This document shows, piece by piece, positions 9,206 to 21,200 of a stretch of 64,000 nucleotides of DNA. Position numbers and translations under genes: made by a program. The notes under the pieces were generated by a model. That model ran no database searches, had not been told where the DNA came from, and worked only from the letters and a program-made list of their open reading frames with translations. This stretch comes from Gari tellinella (taxonomy: Eukaryota; Mollusca; Bivalvia; Cardiida; Psammobiidae): NCBI GenBank assembly GCA_922989275.2, contig OV277869.1, positions 24,066,189-24,130,188 on the forward strand. The letters run 5' to 3'. How positions within the stretch are numbered: the first letter of the stretch is position 1; every line of letters begins with the position of its first letter.

Positions 9206-12200
9206 CTGAAAATTCAAAAGGCCTAGATTAACCCTTAACCCTTTCCTCCCTGAAAACTCAAATGGACAATTCTAGTTTTCAATTTAGTCTAGTCCTTTTT
9301 TGACTTTTAAGGGTTGATTTTACAACATATGTCAAAATGACAAACAGTGTAGACCCTGATCAGACGGCTCCTGAAGGAGCCCTCTGATCAGGGTATACAC
9401 TGTTTGCATAGGACAAGTGTACTCCTCACAGGTACACTGTTTGCAAATGACTCATATTTACGTGATTAGGGTTCAAAGAGTTAACTCCCTAGAAACACAT
9501 TTAAATGCCATTAATGTATTTGTCCAATGAAAAAAAATCTGATTTATACAGTCATGAATATGTACCGTAAGCATATGTTACCTTAAAGCAGGCTGAAAGT
9601 AAAGCAGACAGCACATTTATGCACATTCTGTTTTACTTTCAACCTGCTTTAAGTGATAACTTATTTTCAAAACTAAAAACAGACTATGTGGTAATGTGTT
9701 AACCTTTTCCAGACATTTTTCAGAGATTAGTACCTGTCGCTGCTTAACACATTTATCCATGAAATTTCAGACAACCTCAGCACCATATGACCATTTTATG
9801 TGTTGCAGTGCAGTAAAATCCAACTCATTGATTCAATCAAAAGGAGAATTTGATTGTCCATTTTTAACTTTAATATTAACCTGTTGGCCTGCATTTTTGA
9901 TCCCCTTAGCTATATTGTTTGTACATGCATATACATTGTACCTATTGTAACAATTTTTTTTTCGGATCTAATTCTAAACTGAGCATTAACAAACAGGTTT
10001 CCAGCATAGAAGTGTTATAGAGAAGCAGCTAACCCGTTACTCCATAGCCTGTTTCTAGTGTTGAAGAGAGGCCACCACTTAAAGCAGGTTGAAAGTAAGG
10101 CAGAATTCACCTTCAGGCTCATTCTACTTTACTTTCAGTCTGCTTTAAGCGACCATCTGCTAGAATATAGAAAACATTTCCTATGATACATAAATTACTA
10201 GTATTCATGACTGACTCAGACTGTATGAACTGGAACTTTTACCTTTTGAGGGTGAACCAGTCTTAAACCCTTCCTCCTCCTCCTCTTGACCTCCTCCCTC
10301 CAGCATGTTCAAGTCCTCAGAAAATGACTCCTCGAGGAACCTCTCTATATCCAGCTGCTGCTGGTCCTGAAAACACGAAAATATGACAACACCCCTTAAC
10401 TCTTTTAATGGACATTCCAATAAAATAAGTCTAGTCCATTTGGGGTATTTAGGGTTGATTTTTACAATATATTTCAAAATGACAAACAATGTAGACCCTG
10501 ATCAGAGGGCTCCCTAAGAAGCTCTCTGATTAGGGTCTACACTGTTTGCATGGGCCTAGTGTAATCTTTACAGGTACACTGTTTATAAATGACGAGTATA
10601 CTCATCGCTAGGGTTGAATGTATTAAACTTCAGATGGACAATTCCAGATTCCAATACAGCCTAAAAAGTGTACTCTTCCAAGGTACACTGTTTGTAAAGA
10701 ATAAGTATACTTGTTACTCAATGTCACCACAAACACAATGCTGTGACTACTCATTAGAATTGTTCTGCCCAAGCAGTTACCACATTTCCAATCTGATAAT
10801 TGATCACTTTTTTCACTATATCCTAGGTCCAAGGTTATTAAGCTTTTAAGTTGAGTCTAAGATCGTTCCCAAACATTTGAATGGTCAGATTTGAGCTTTT
10901 GCCCAGCAATTAAAGCTCAAATCTGAACAATCAAATGCTTGAGAACGATCTCAGACTCAACTCAAATTCTTCATAACCTTTGACCTAGTCTTCTTGATAC
11001 AGTGTTGCACCTAGGATTTCAAAAGTAGGGGGGATTTTCCCCCCTCGTCTGAGAAAAATGGGGGGAATTGTAAAAAAGAGGGGCGATCTAATAAAAAAAC
11101 TGAAAATAAGGTTAAAGTAACCTTTATTCACCTAAAACTAGTCTACATGACCATGTATTCACTACTGTATTGTATTTCACCCTCGGTCGGGAATTCCATA
11201 GATCCACGCTCGAGTTTGCCGGCATTACTTTTCTTTCTTTCTTTCTCTATATACTGCTACTTTTATTATTATATGATCTATTTTGTCTGTTTGCGTAATT
11301 TCGGGGGAAGATGTACCTGGGGTAGAAGTCGAAGGGCCCAAAGCAGTAAAATATTCACTAATTTTGCCTTTTTGACATCTTGATATGTCGTGTAACTTAC
11401 AAAGTTTATTTTTCTATGACAGCGCTATAAATAGTGATATGGTTTTGATTAAAACAATGGCATAGCTCATGCCTGCCTTCGATAATGCGGGCGTTAAGTT
11501 AACACTACTTCAGTAAACCGGCATCGACCCCGTCGTTTTAGTCGTGACTGGAGACAACGGCCGCGTTTTATACTAAGCGGAAATGTTTACCGGGTCGAAG
11601 CTAAAAGCGGTGCTACTGCTGAATTCAAAGTTGAAAACAGCTCGACGAAAACGAATTTTTCTCATGAGTTTAATGCACGATTAATCGCCCCTTGCCTTTG
11701 TCAAAATAAGCGAATGCTCGAGAAATGGGGGGAATCGCGGAAGCGCGCGTCCTAGGTGCAACACTGTTGATACCATTTTCAAAGAAACATTACTACAGGG
11801 CTGCCATTTCTCTGGACTTTTCCTAAATCTTTGGATATTTCTGAATTTCTCAACAAATTGCCATCGTTTCGTTTCGTCTGGATCTACAGATTTTTTCCGA
11901 AATCTTCGGATTTCTGCTCTTACTTTTAAAATTTTGAAATTTTATGTGCTTTTTACTTAGGAAACATTGATATATATTGGTGTCAAACAGTTTAGATCCA
12001 GATCAGATGCCGCATAATGCGGCGTCTGATCTGGATCCAAACTGTTTGAATAGTTGTGTTAGTGTTATTGAGCCTGGCAGTGAAAGCGTTAAACATACGA
12101 TTCCTAAAATATTGCTTGAACATTTGGAAATCTTAGGATTTTTATGATCAACTTATAGTAGCCCTGCATTACTGTACCTTCAGTCTCGTAGTCTCAGCAG

Positions 12201-15200
12201 AGGAGAAGTTGTCCTTGGTGAGTCCAGCTTTCCCAAGAACATCCAACTTTCTTTGGATCATAGGCCTGTAATTGAAACTTGGCTTTAACACATTCAACCC
12301 TAGCGACAAGTATACTCGTCATTTACAAACATTGTACCTGTGAGGAATACACTTGTCACATACAAACAGTGTAGACCCTGATTGGAGGGCTCCTGAAGGA
12401 GCTCTCTGATCAGGGTCAACACTGTTTGTCATTTTGAAATATATTGTTAAAATCAACCCTAAATAGTCAAAAATGGACTAGACTTATTTTGAAATTCGAA
12501 TTGTCCATTAAAAGTTTCAGGGGTGAATGTGTTAACTGTTTTTTGTTAAACAATATTGGTGTCTACACTAATTGTTTCCGCTACTATTTTCTCATACAGT
12601 TGATATTTTGAGCTTGTTTATGTTGAATTTGAAGTGCAAACAAGCAGGAAACTAGTCAATGATATGTAGCATTAAAATTTAATATTCCAGCCATGTTTTC
12701 TCTTGACAGTATTCTATATTTTTGTATATTGCATTTAAACATATTTCTTCAGATGAATTTCAATAATCTCGAGCCCATTTCAGTAAAACATACCTTTTCT
12801 TTAAAGTCAAAACAGGCTAAGCCGTGTATGTGCTATAACAATGATTTCTATTGCAAACAGTTTGGAGCCAGATCAGATGCAAGATAACCTGGCATAGAAA
12901 ATGACAGCTTTTTGAAGATTCTGAAAGTTTATTCTAATCTTAGTGGCAAATAGTTCGGAGCCTGGCCAGGCAACTGGTAACCCAGCATTTAATTGGCTCC
13001 AAACTGTTTGCAATTTGGTTTTTAGCATAAACACATTTACTTTGGAAAAAACCATGTCTTCCTAACAGTAGCAGCAAAATACTTTAGCCCGTTACCCTAT
13101 AGTCAGTTTCTAGCTTTGAAGACAGATGACCTCTTAAAGCAGGTTGAAAGTAAAGCAGAATGTGCCTTAAGGCGCATTCTGCTTTACTTTCAACCTGCTT
13201 TAAGCTACCATTTGCTAAGATATAGAAGATATAGAAACTATTTTGTATGGTACATATTCATGACTGTATAAATTGGAACTATGTTCTACACGGAGGAATA
13301 AATTAAAGGCATAAAATGGCATATTTACAGGGTAATGGGTTAAGATTTTTTACCATATAGTGTCATCTGAGGTTCCCGTGGCAACCAAGTACTGCACACT
13401 GACAGAATCCTGCTGCCCTATTCGATGGGCACGATCTTCAGCCTGTACAAGAATTCCGGGATTCCAGAACAGTTCAGCAAACACCACTAGGTTTGCTGCA
13501 GACAGGTTGAGCCCAGCGTTGGCAGCAGTGATGGACAAGATGGCTACTCTCATTTCCTCTCTCCGCTGAAACCTTTCACAGGATATGCTTCGCTGCTCAG
13601 AATTTGTCTTTCCATCTATTCTCATGTATTTGTTTGGTAACTGTTTGAAGAAAAGAAATATTAAACATGATTAACACAATGAAACTTCAACTGAAAAATT
13701 TCCATTTTCCAATTAAGTCTAGTCCAATTGTGACTAAATGTTGTTTTTTTGTTATTTTGATTTTTTGGTTTTGAGTTTTTGTTGTTTTAATAATAAATTG
13801 TAATAAATTACAAAATGACGAACAGTGGTGACCCAAATCATCCAGGAGCCCTCTGATATGGGTCTACACTGTATGCAAATAACAAGTATATTGTTCACAA
13901 GTACACTGTTTATAAAGGACAAACAAGAGCCGCATGCGGCCCTAAATCGCTCACCTGAGTAACTATTGTGTTATACTCGATGCATAATGAAGTTTGTCAT
14001 TGCATGTATGTGGACTGTTGCATGAAACTGTAACAACTCGGAATTAGGTTTTCCTGTAGAAGTATATATAAAACTGATAAGCCCCGGGGCGTGGCCATTT
14101 TTTACCCTGGGGTCATGATTTGAACAATCTAGGTAGTAGACCATAAGGCAAATCTAGATGCCAAATATAAAAGGTATGGGCCTTACGGGTTCAGAGAAGA
14201 AGATTTTTAAAGGTTTTACTACATAAGTCTTTGTAAAACTTATAAGCCCAGGGGCGGGGCCATTTTTGATCCGGGGGTCATGATTTGAACAATCTTGGTA
14301 GAAGACCATAAGGCAAAGCTAGATGACAAATATAAAAGGTCTGGGTCTTAGGGTTTCAGAGAAGAAGAGTTTTAAAGGTTTATTCCTATATAAGTATATG
14401 TAAACTGATAAGCCCCGGGGCGTGGCCATTTTTGATCCGGGGGTAGGATTTGAACAATCTTGGTAGAGGACCATAAGGCAAAGCTAGATGCCAAATATAA
14501 AAGGTCTGGGCCTTACGGTTTCAGAAAAGATGATTTTTAAAGGTTTTCCTATATAAGTCTATGTAAAACTGATAAGCCCCGGGGCCGGGCCATTTTTAAC
14601 CCTGGGGTCATGATTTGAACAATCTTGGTAGAGGACCATAAGATAAAGCTAGATGCCAAATATAAATTGTCTTGGCCTTACGGTTTCAGAGAAGAAGTTT
14701 TTTAAAGGTTTTCCTATATAAGTCTATGTAAAACTGATAAGCCCCGGGGCGGGGCCATTTTTGACCCTGGGGTCATGATTTGAACAATCTTAGTAGAGGT
14801 CCATAAGGCAAAGCTAGATGCTAAATATAAAAGGTCTAGGCCATACAGTTTTAGAGAAGTAGAGTTTTAAAGGATTTCCTATGAAAAACTGATAAGCCCC
14901 GGGGTGGGCCATTTTTGACCCGGAGGTCATTATTTGAACAATCTTGCTAAAGGTTTACAACATGATGCTACATGTGAAATTTGGTTATCCTAGGACTTGT
15001 AGTTATTGACAAGAAGATGTTTAAAGTTTTGACTTTAGTTGTCAATATTACGTAAATACGGAAAATGACCACGCCATCTGGCGGCCATGTTTTTTGACGG
15101 ATCTAAATTCTTTGAACAATTTTGAAAGTATATTAATTGAGAAACATTTTGGTGCAAACCAAATGGAAATCGGACCAGTCGTTTTTGAGAAGAAGATTTT

Positions 15201-18200
15201 TTTTAGATATTGTGCATGGTTGCCATGGCAACAAGACCGATTGCCCCACCCACTTTTTTTTAACAATTTTTGAAGCTCACAACTACAGTATGTATCTGAC
15301 CAAGTTTGGTTAAAATTTGGCCATTGGTTTCAGAGAAGAAGTTATTTGAAACAAATTGTGAACAGACGACACAGACATGGACACGGACACCGACGTACGA
15401 CAACCGATCACAATAGCTCACCTTGAGCACTTTGTGCTCAAATGAGCTAACAAGAGGGCCATGGCCCACAAGTCGCTCACCTGAGAACATTGCACCTAAG
15501 CTGACTGGGCAAAACAATATCGTGATATATATAGCTATAAAAAGAGTTTTAAAGGTGTTTCCTATATAAGTCTATATAAAACTGATAAGCCTTGGGGCAG
15601 GACCAAATTTGATCAAAGGGTCATAATTTTAACAATCTTGGTAGAGGACCATAATGCAAAGTTACAGGTCAAATATAAATGATCTGGGCCTTACAGTTTC
15701 AGAGAAGAAGTTTTTTTAAAGGTTTTCCTATGAAAAACTAATAAGTCGAGGGTGGGGCCATTTTTGGCACGGGGGTCATTATTTGAACAATCTTGGTAGA
15801 GGATCACAAGGCAAAGCTATGTGACAAATATTAAAGAACTGGGCCTTACAGTTTCAGAGAAGAAGAAATTTAAAGGTTTTCCTATATAAGTCTATGTAAA
15901 ACTGATAAGCACCGGGGCGAGGCCAATTTTGACATGGGGGTCATAATTTGAACAAACTTGGTAGAGGACTATAAGGCAAAGCTACATTTCAAATATAAAT
16001 GATCTGGGCCTTACAGTTTCAGAGAAGAAGATTTTTAAAGATTTTCCTATGAAAAACTGATAAGCCCAAGGGCGGGGCCATTTTTGGCCCAGGGGTCATA
16101 AGCTGAACAGTCTTGGTAGAAGACCATAAGGCAAAGCTACATGTCAAATTTGAAAGATCTGGGCCTTACAGTTTCAGATAAGAAGATTTTTAAAGATTTT
16201 CCTATATAACTCTATGTAAAACTGATAAGCCCCTGGGCTGGGCCAATTTTGACCCTAGGGTAATAATTTGAACAATCATGGAAGAGGACTATAAGGCAAA
16301 GCTATATTTCAAATATAAATGATCTGGGCCATACAGTTTCAGAGAAGAAGAATTTTAAAGGTTTTCTGAAGAAAAACTGATAAGCCCAAGGGTGGGGCCA
16401 TTTTTGGCCAAGGGGTCATAATTTGAACAATCTTGGTAGAGGGCCATTAGGCAAAGCTATATGTCAAATTTTAAAGATCTAGGCCTCACAGTTTCAGAGA
16501 AGAAGATTTTTAAAGGTTTTCCTATATAACTCTATGTAAAACTGATAAGCCCGGGGGCGGGGCCAATTTTGACCCGGGGGTCATAATTTGAACAATCTAG
16601 GTAGAGGATCATAAGGCAAAGCTACATGTCAAATATTAATTCTTTTGCCCTTACAGTTTCAGAGAAGAAGATTTTCAAAGGTTTTCCTAAGAAAAACTGA
16701 TAAGCCCTGGGGCGGGGCCATTTTTGGCCCCAGGGTCAAAATTTGAACAATCTTGGTAGAATATCATTAGGTCATGATACAAACCAAATATCAAAGGTCT
16801 GGGCCTTTGGGTTTCTGAGAAGAAGATTTTTAAAGATTTTCTTATGCATTAAAAGTTGTCTATACGGTCATGTTAGAAAATCTGGTCCCAAAGCAAGGGG
16901 AATAACTCTAGCCAAAATCTTTGAACAACATTTCGCTCCCCCTTGTCACTGATGCTTCTGACAAAGTTTGGTTGAAATCGGGTCAGTGGTTTCTGAGGAG
17001 ATGTTGTTTGAAAGTGTGGACGGACGACGGACGACGGACGGAATGGTATCACAATAGCTCATCCTGAGCCGAAGGCTCAGGTGAGCTAAAAACAGGCTAT
17101 GGGGTAATGTGTAGACATTATCTATCAATTCTAACTGATTATCAGTTGACAGAGATGTTTGATTATGGATAGTTATAACCCGTCTCAAATCAAACCACTG
17201 ACCTTTGATCTGACTACCTCCTCAATACCATCCAGGACCTCGGCATGGTGGGCAAAAATGAGGAACTTCTTCTCCTGCTCCAACAGATCCTCCACATAGT
17301 TCCTGACAATCAAATACATGTATAACATAAAAATTCTTCAAAGGCAGCTAGTGAGTTAACCCATTACCTCCACGTATACACCTTTTACATTTTTCATTTA
17401 GTCCTCCACTGTATAGAGAAGGTAGTTTAAACCTTTCCCCCATAAATATGCCTTTTTACGCCTATAATTTATTCATCCACTGCAGAAAATAGCTGCCTTT
17501 TAAACAGTCATGAAAATGTATCATATGAAATATTTTCTATATCCTAGCAGATAATAGCTTAAAGCAGGCTGAAAGTAAAGCAGAATGTGCCCTAAGGCAC
17601 ATTCTGCTTTACTTTCAACCTGCTTTAAGTAGTAACTTGTTTTCAAAACTAGAAACAGGCTATGGGGTAATGGGTTAAAGTAGGATGAAAATAAAACCAA
17701 ATGAGCCTTAAGGCACATTCTGTTTTACTTTCAATCTGCTTTAAGTGGTCACCTGTCTTTAAAACTAGAAACAGCTTTGGGGTAATGGCTTAACATGAAT
17801 GTAAACAAATGTCAAAGACAATCAGATGTTATATACATAAACAAATTTTATACAGATATAAACACATTTTTTTACTCAGAATAAGTCCATTAAGATCACC
17901 TAATAAAGTTTTCAATTAAATTCATTTTGTTAATGACTATTCAAAACTGCAAAATGACAAACAGTGCAGGCTCTTATCAGAGGGCTCCTAAAGGTAGTAT
18001 CTGGTCTGGGTCTATAGTGGTTGTATTGGACAGGTGCATTATTAATATATCAAGGGTAAGTTAATAAAATAGAAATATTTTCAATATTCACTTACTTCAC
18101 AGCTTTCAGCTTAGCACTACCAGACTTGTGGAAGAAGTCGAGGAGAGCCCCTCTCTGCTCAGTGTTCTGAAACAAGCAAAGTTTGAATAATGGAAGCAGT

Positions 18201-21200
18201 CGAAGAGAGTCCCTCTCTGCTCAGTGTTCTGAAACAAGCAAAGTTTGAATAATGGAAGCAGTCGAGGAGAGCCTCTCTCTGCTCAGTGTTCAGAAACAAG
18301 CAAAGTGTATAAAATAGAAGCAGTAGAGGAGAGCCCCTCTCTGCTCAGTGTTCTGAAACAAGAAAATAATTCTAACGTACATGTTCATACTGTGTAATCA
18401 AAAATCCTAAAAACTATATGCCTCCCTTTGGGGGCATAAAAATTGGGACTAAATATTTGCTGTTATTCTCCCTAAATAAGTAAATATGAACTACAACATG
18501 AAATTGCTTTGATCACAAAATAATTTATCTAAAAGGTGCAAACTGAATGGCAAATGGTCTACATCCTGATCAGATTTCCCTCTCAGGAGAAGTCTGATCA
18601 GGGTCTACACTGTTTACTCAGGACCTCAGGTCTGTCTGTCCAAATATTTATTATCATTACTGGTAGCTATAAAAGCCACCATATCAAAGTAATAATGTTC
18701 AAACACAAGGAAAGCAGTTGCCAAATAAAATTATCCTTATTTGAACCAAATTCATTACCTACAATTTTCAAGTAAATGTTTTCACCATTTCTATAAGGCA
18801 TATTAAAGGCATCAAAAGGTATGTCTATGGAGGAAAAGGTTAAGTATTGAACAGACAAGTGTACCTTTAGCTTAGTAGAGGACATGACCTTGGAAGCTGA
18901 CTTCAGCTCCTTGCTGATTTTAATAGAGCCTGGATCCAGCATCACCATGTGTCGTATCTTGTCAGGTAGCTCAGACAGCACATCTTTCTTTAAACGTCTG
19001 GAAAACATTGAACAGATCATGAAGCATAAACACTAAAACCTCTCTTTAATGACTACCATATTATGTTGATTATTTTGTGTTTAAGGCAGGTGAATGCAAG
19101 CTGTCCATTTCAATAATGGCTGAGTTCAGTAGTCAGCATAGTATCAGTTAATAATGAGCCTGTCAAACATTACTGATTTTACCTTATCATAACTGTTTCG
19201 CCAAGTAACAACTGCAGCTCGGACATGTTGGACGACCCAGAAAAGTCCCAGCCCCACTGCATCTGTAACAAACAAGAACATATATCCATGACCTACATGT
19301 ATCTCAGGGCTCCAGATAAGAGGAAGTAAACTGAACAAATCTGTTTTTCACTTATTCAGCACCAAATCCTATGGTGTTACTACTCATTAGAATCGTCTCT
19401 GCGGGACGATTCTAATGAGTAGTGACACCATAGGGTTTAATGCAGAAATAAAGATTTTAGCTTTTGAAATACACCCCTTATCTGGAGCTCTGTATCTACA
19501 TGTAAAATATTCATCTGAAAACAAAAACATTCGAGACTGTATAAAGTTGTTATATATTCTTCAGTGGAGGCATATATAAATTACAGCATAAAAGGGTGTA
19601 TTTATAGAGTAAAAGTAACTGGAAATTGAAGATCCAGGCTTGAACAAGCACCTTAGAGCTGATATCCCCTGCCGCAGCGATTGTCCAGAAGAAAGTGGCA
19701 AACTTTATTGTGGGAGGAAGGGGCAAATGGTGATCACCTGTCTTTAAAGATCAACATTCAAAAGCTTTTTACAAAGTTTTATAAAAATCCAATCAATTTT
19801 GTACATTTTAAAGCCTAAACAATACAAAAAATAAAGCCGTTTGTAGCATTATAAATCTAAGTATGACAGGGGCAGGTAACTCTTGATTCAAATTCAACAG
19901 TAATTAAACACTTTCAAGAACTTATAATTGTGTGCAAGTATTATTAAAAAAAATCAGAACTGTAGAATTTACTAGAGTGTAAACACATTTTCAACTCATC
20001 AAGGGCAGAGTATTCTTGACTAATTTGCACATTTTCGATAATAATTGAACTCATTCTATAAATAATAGCCATATACGATTTTTTTTTTTTTTCAAAATCC
20101 ATTCACATTTGTACACAATAGCATGTAAACAATAAAGCCATGTTGAGCATTACTAAGTACATAAAGGGCAGATAACTCTTGCCACAAAGTATCCTATTTT
20201 GACAATAATTGATACCCTTATATTTATATACATCATGTGTAAGTTAAATCAAAATCCATTAAAGACTGTAGTTTCTAGATGGTAAAAACTGTTAAATATG
20301 GGTTTTTTTACTCATCAAGGGCAGATAACTGTTGACTAGTTTCTCCGTTTTTCCAAAATGATAACAATTATTTGAAAACTAATAGCCATACATAGTTTAA
20401 GAATTTGTTTTATCAAAATTCATGCATATTTATAGATACTAGGATGTAAACAATTCTAAAATAAAGCATTTTCTATCATTTCAAAGTACATCAAGGGCAG
20501 ATAACTATTGCCACAAGTATCCTTTTTTGACAATAATTGCACACCTTCAAGAACTTTTACTGATAGACATTGTGTGCAAGTATCATTTAAATCCATTCAT
20601 AATTGTAGTTGCCAGAGAGTAAAAACAGTTAAATATGGATTTTTTTACTTATCAAGGGCAGATAACTCATGACTAATTTCTCCGTTTTCAACAATAATCA
20701 AATTCATTTGAAAACTAATAGCCATACATAATTCAAGAAAGTTTTTTCAAAAATCCATGCATATTTATAGGCTCTAGTATGTAAACAATACCAAAATAAA
20801 GCATTTTCTAGCATTTCTAAGTACATCAAGGGCAGATAACTCTTGTCAGAAGTATCCTTTTTTTACAATAACTGCACACATGCAAGAACTTGTACTTATA
20901 GACAATGTGTGCAAGTATAAACAAAATATTTTGAATACTGTAGTTGCTAGAGTGTAAAAACTGTTAAATATGGCATTTTTAACACAAAAAGGGCAGATAA
21001 CTCATAAATTCCTAAAATTTTCTGAAAAAAATTTGATTTCCCACGGTGCTCCTATGATGACAAATAAGTATACCAAGTTTAATCCAAATCTGTTTATAGG
21101 TTTCGGAGATACAGTTGCGGACGGAAAACGTGACGGACGCACGGACAGCATTTTTAACACAAAAAGGGCAGATAACTCATAAATTCCTAAAATTTTCAGA

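Noticed and set aside
11147..11383. 78-codon frame with restriction-site-like sequence, hinting at vector contamination
   Set aside because: It lies inside a TIR element with matching flanks; scattered six-base sites occur by chance and no vector sequence is recognised.
18667..19020. 117-codon frame as a stand-alone gene
   Set aside because: The first part is SMARCAL1 exon 9; the rest reads past its donor into the intron.
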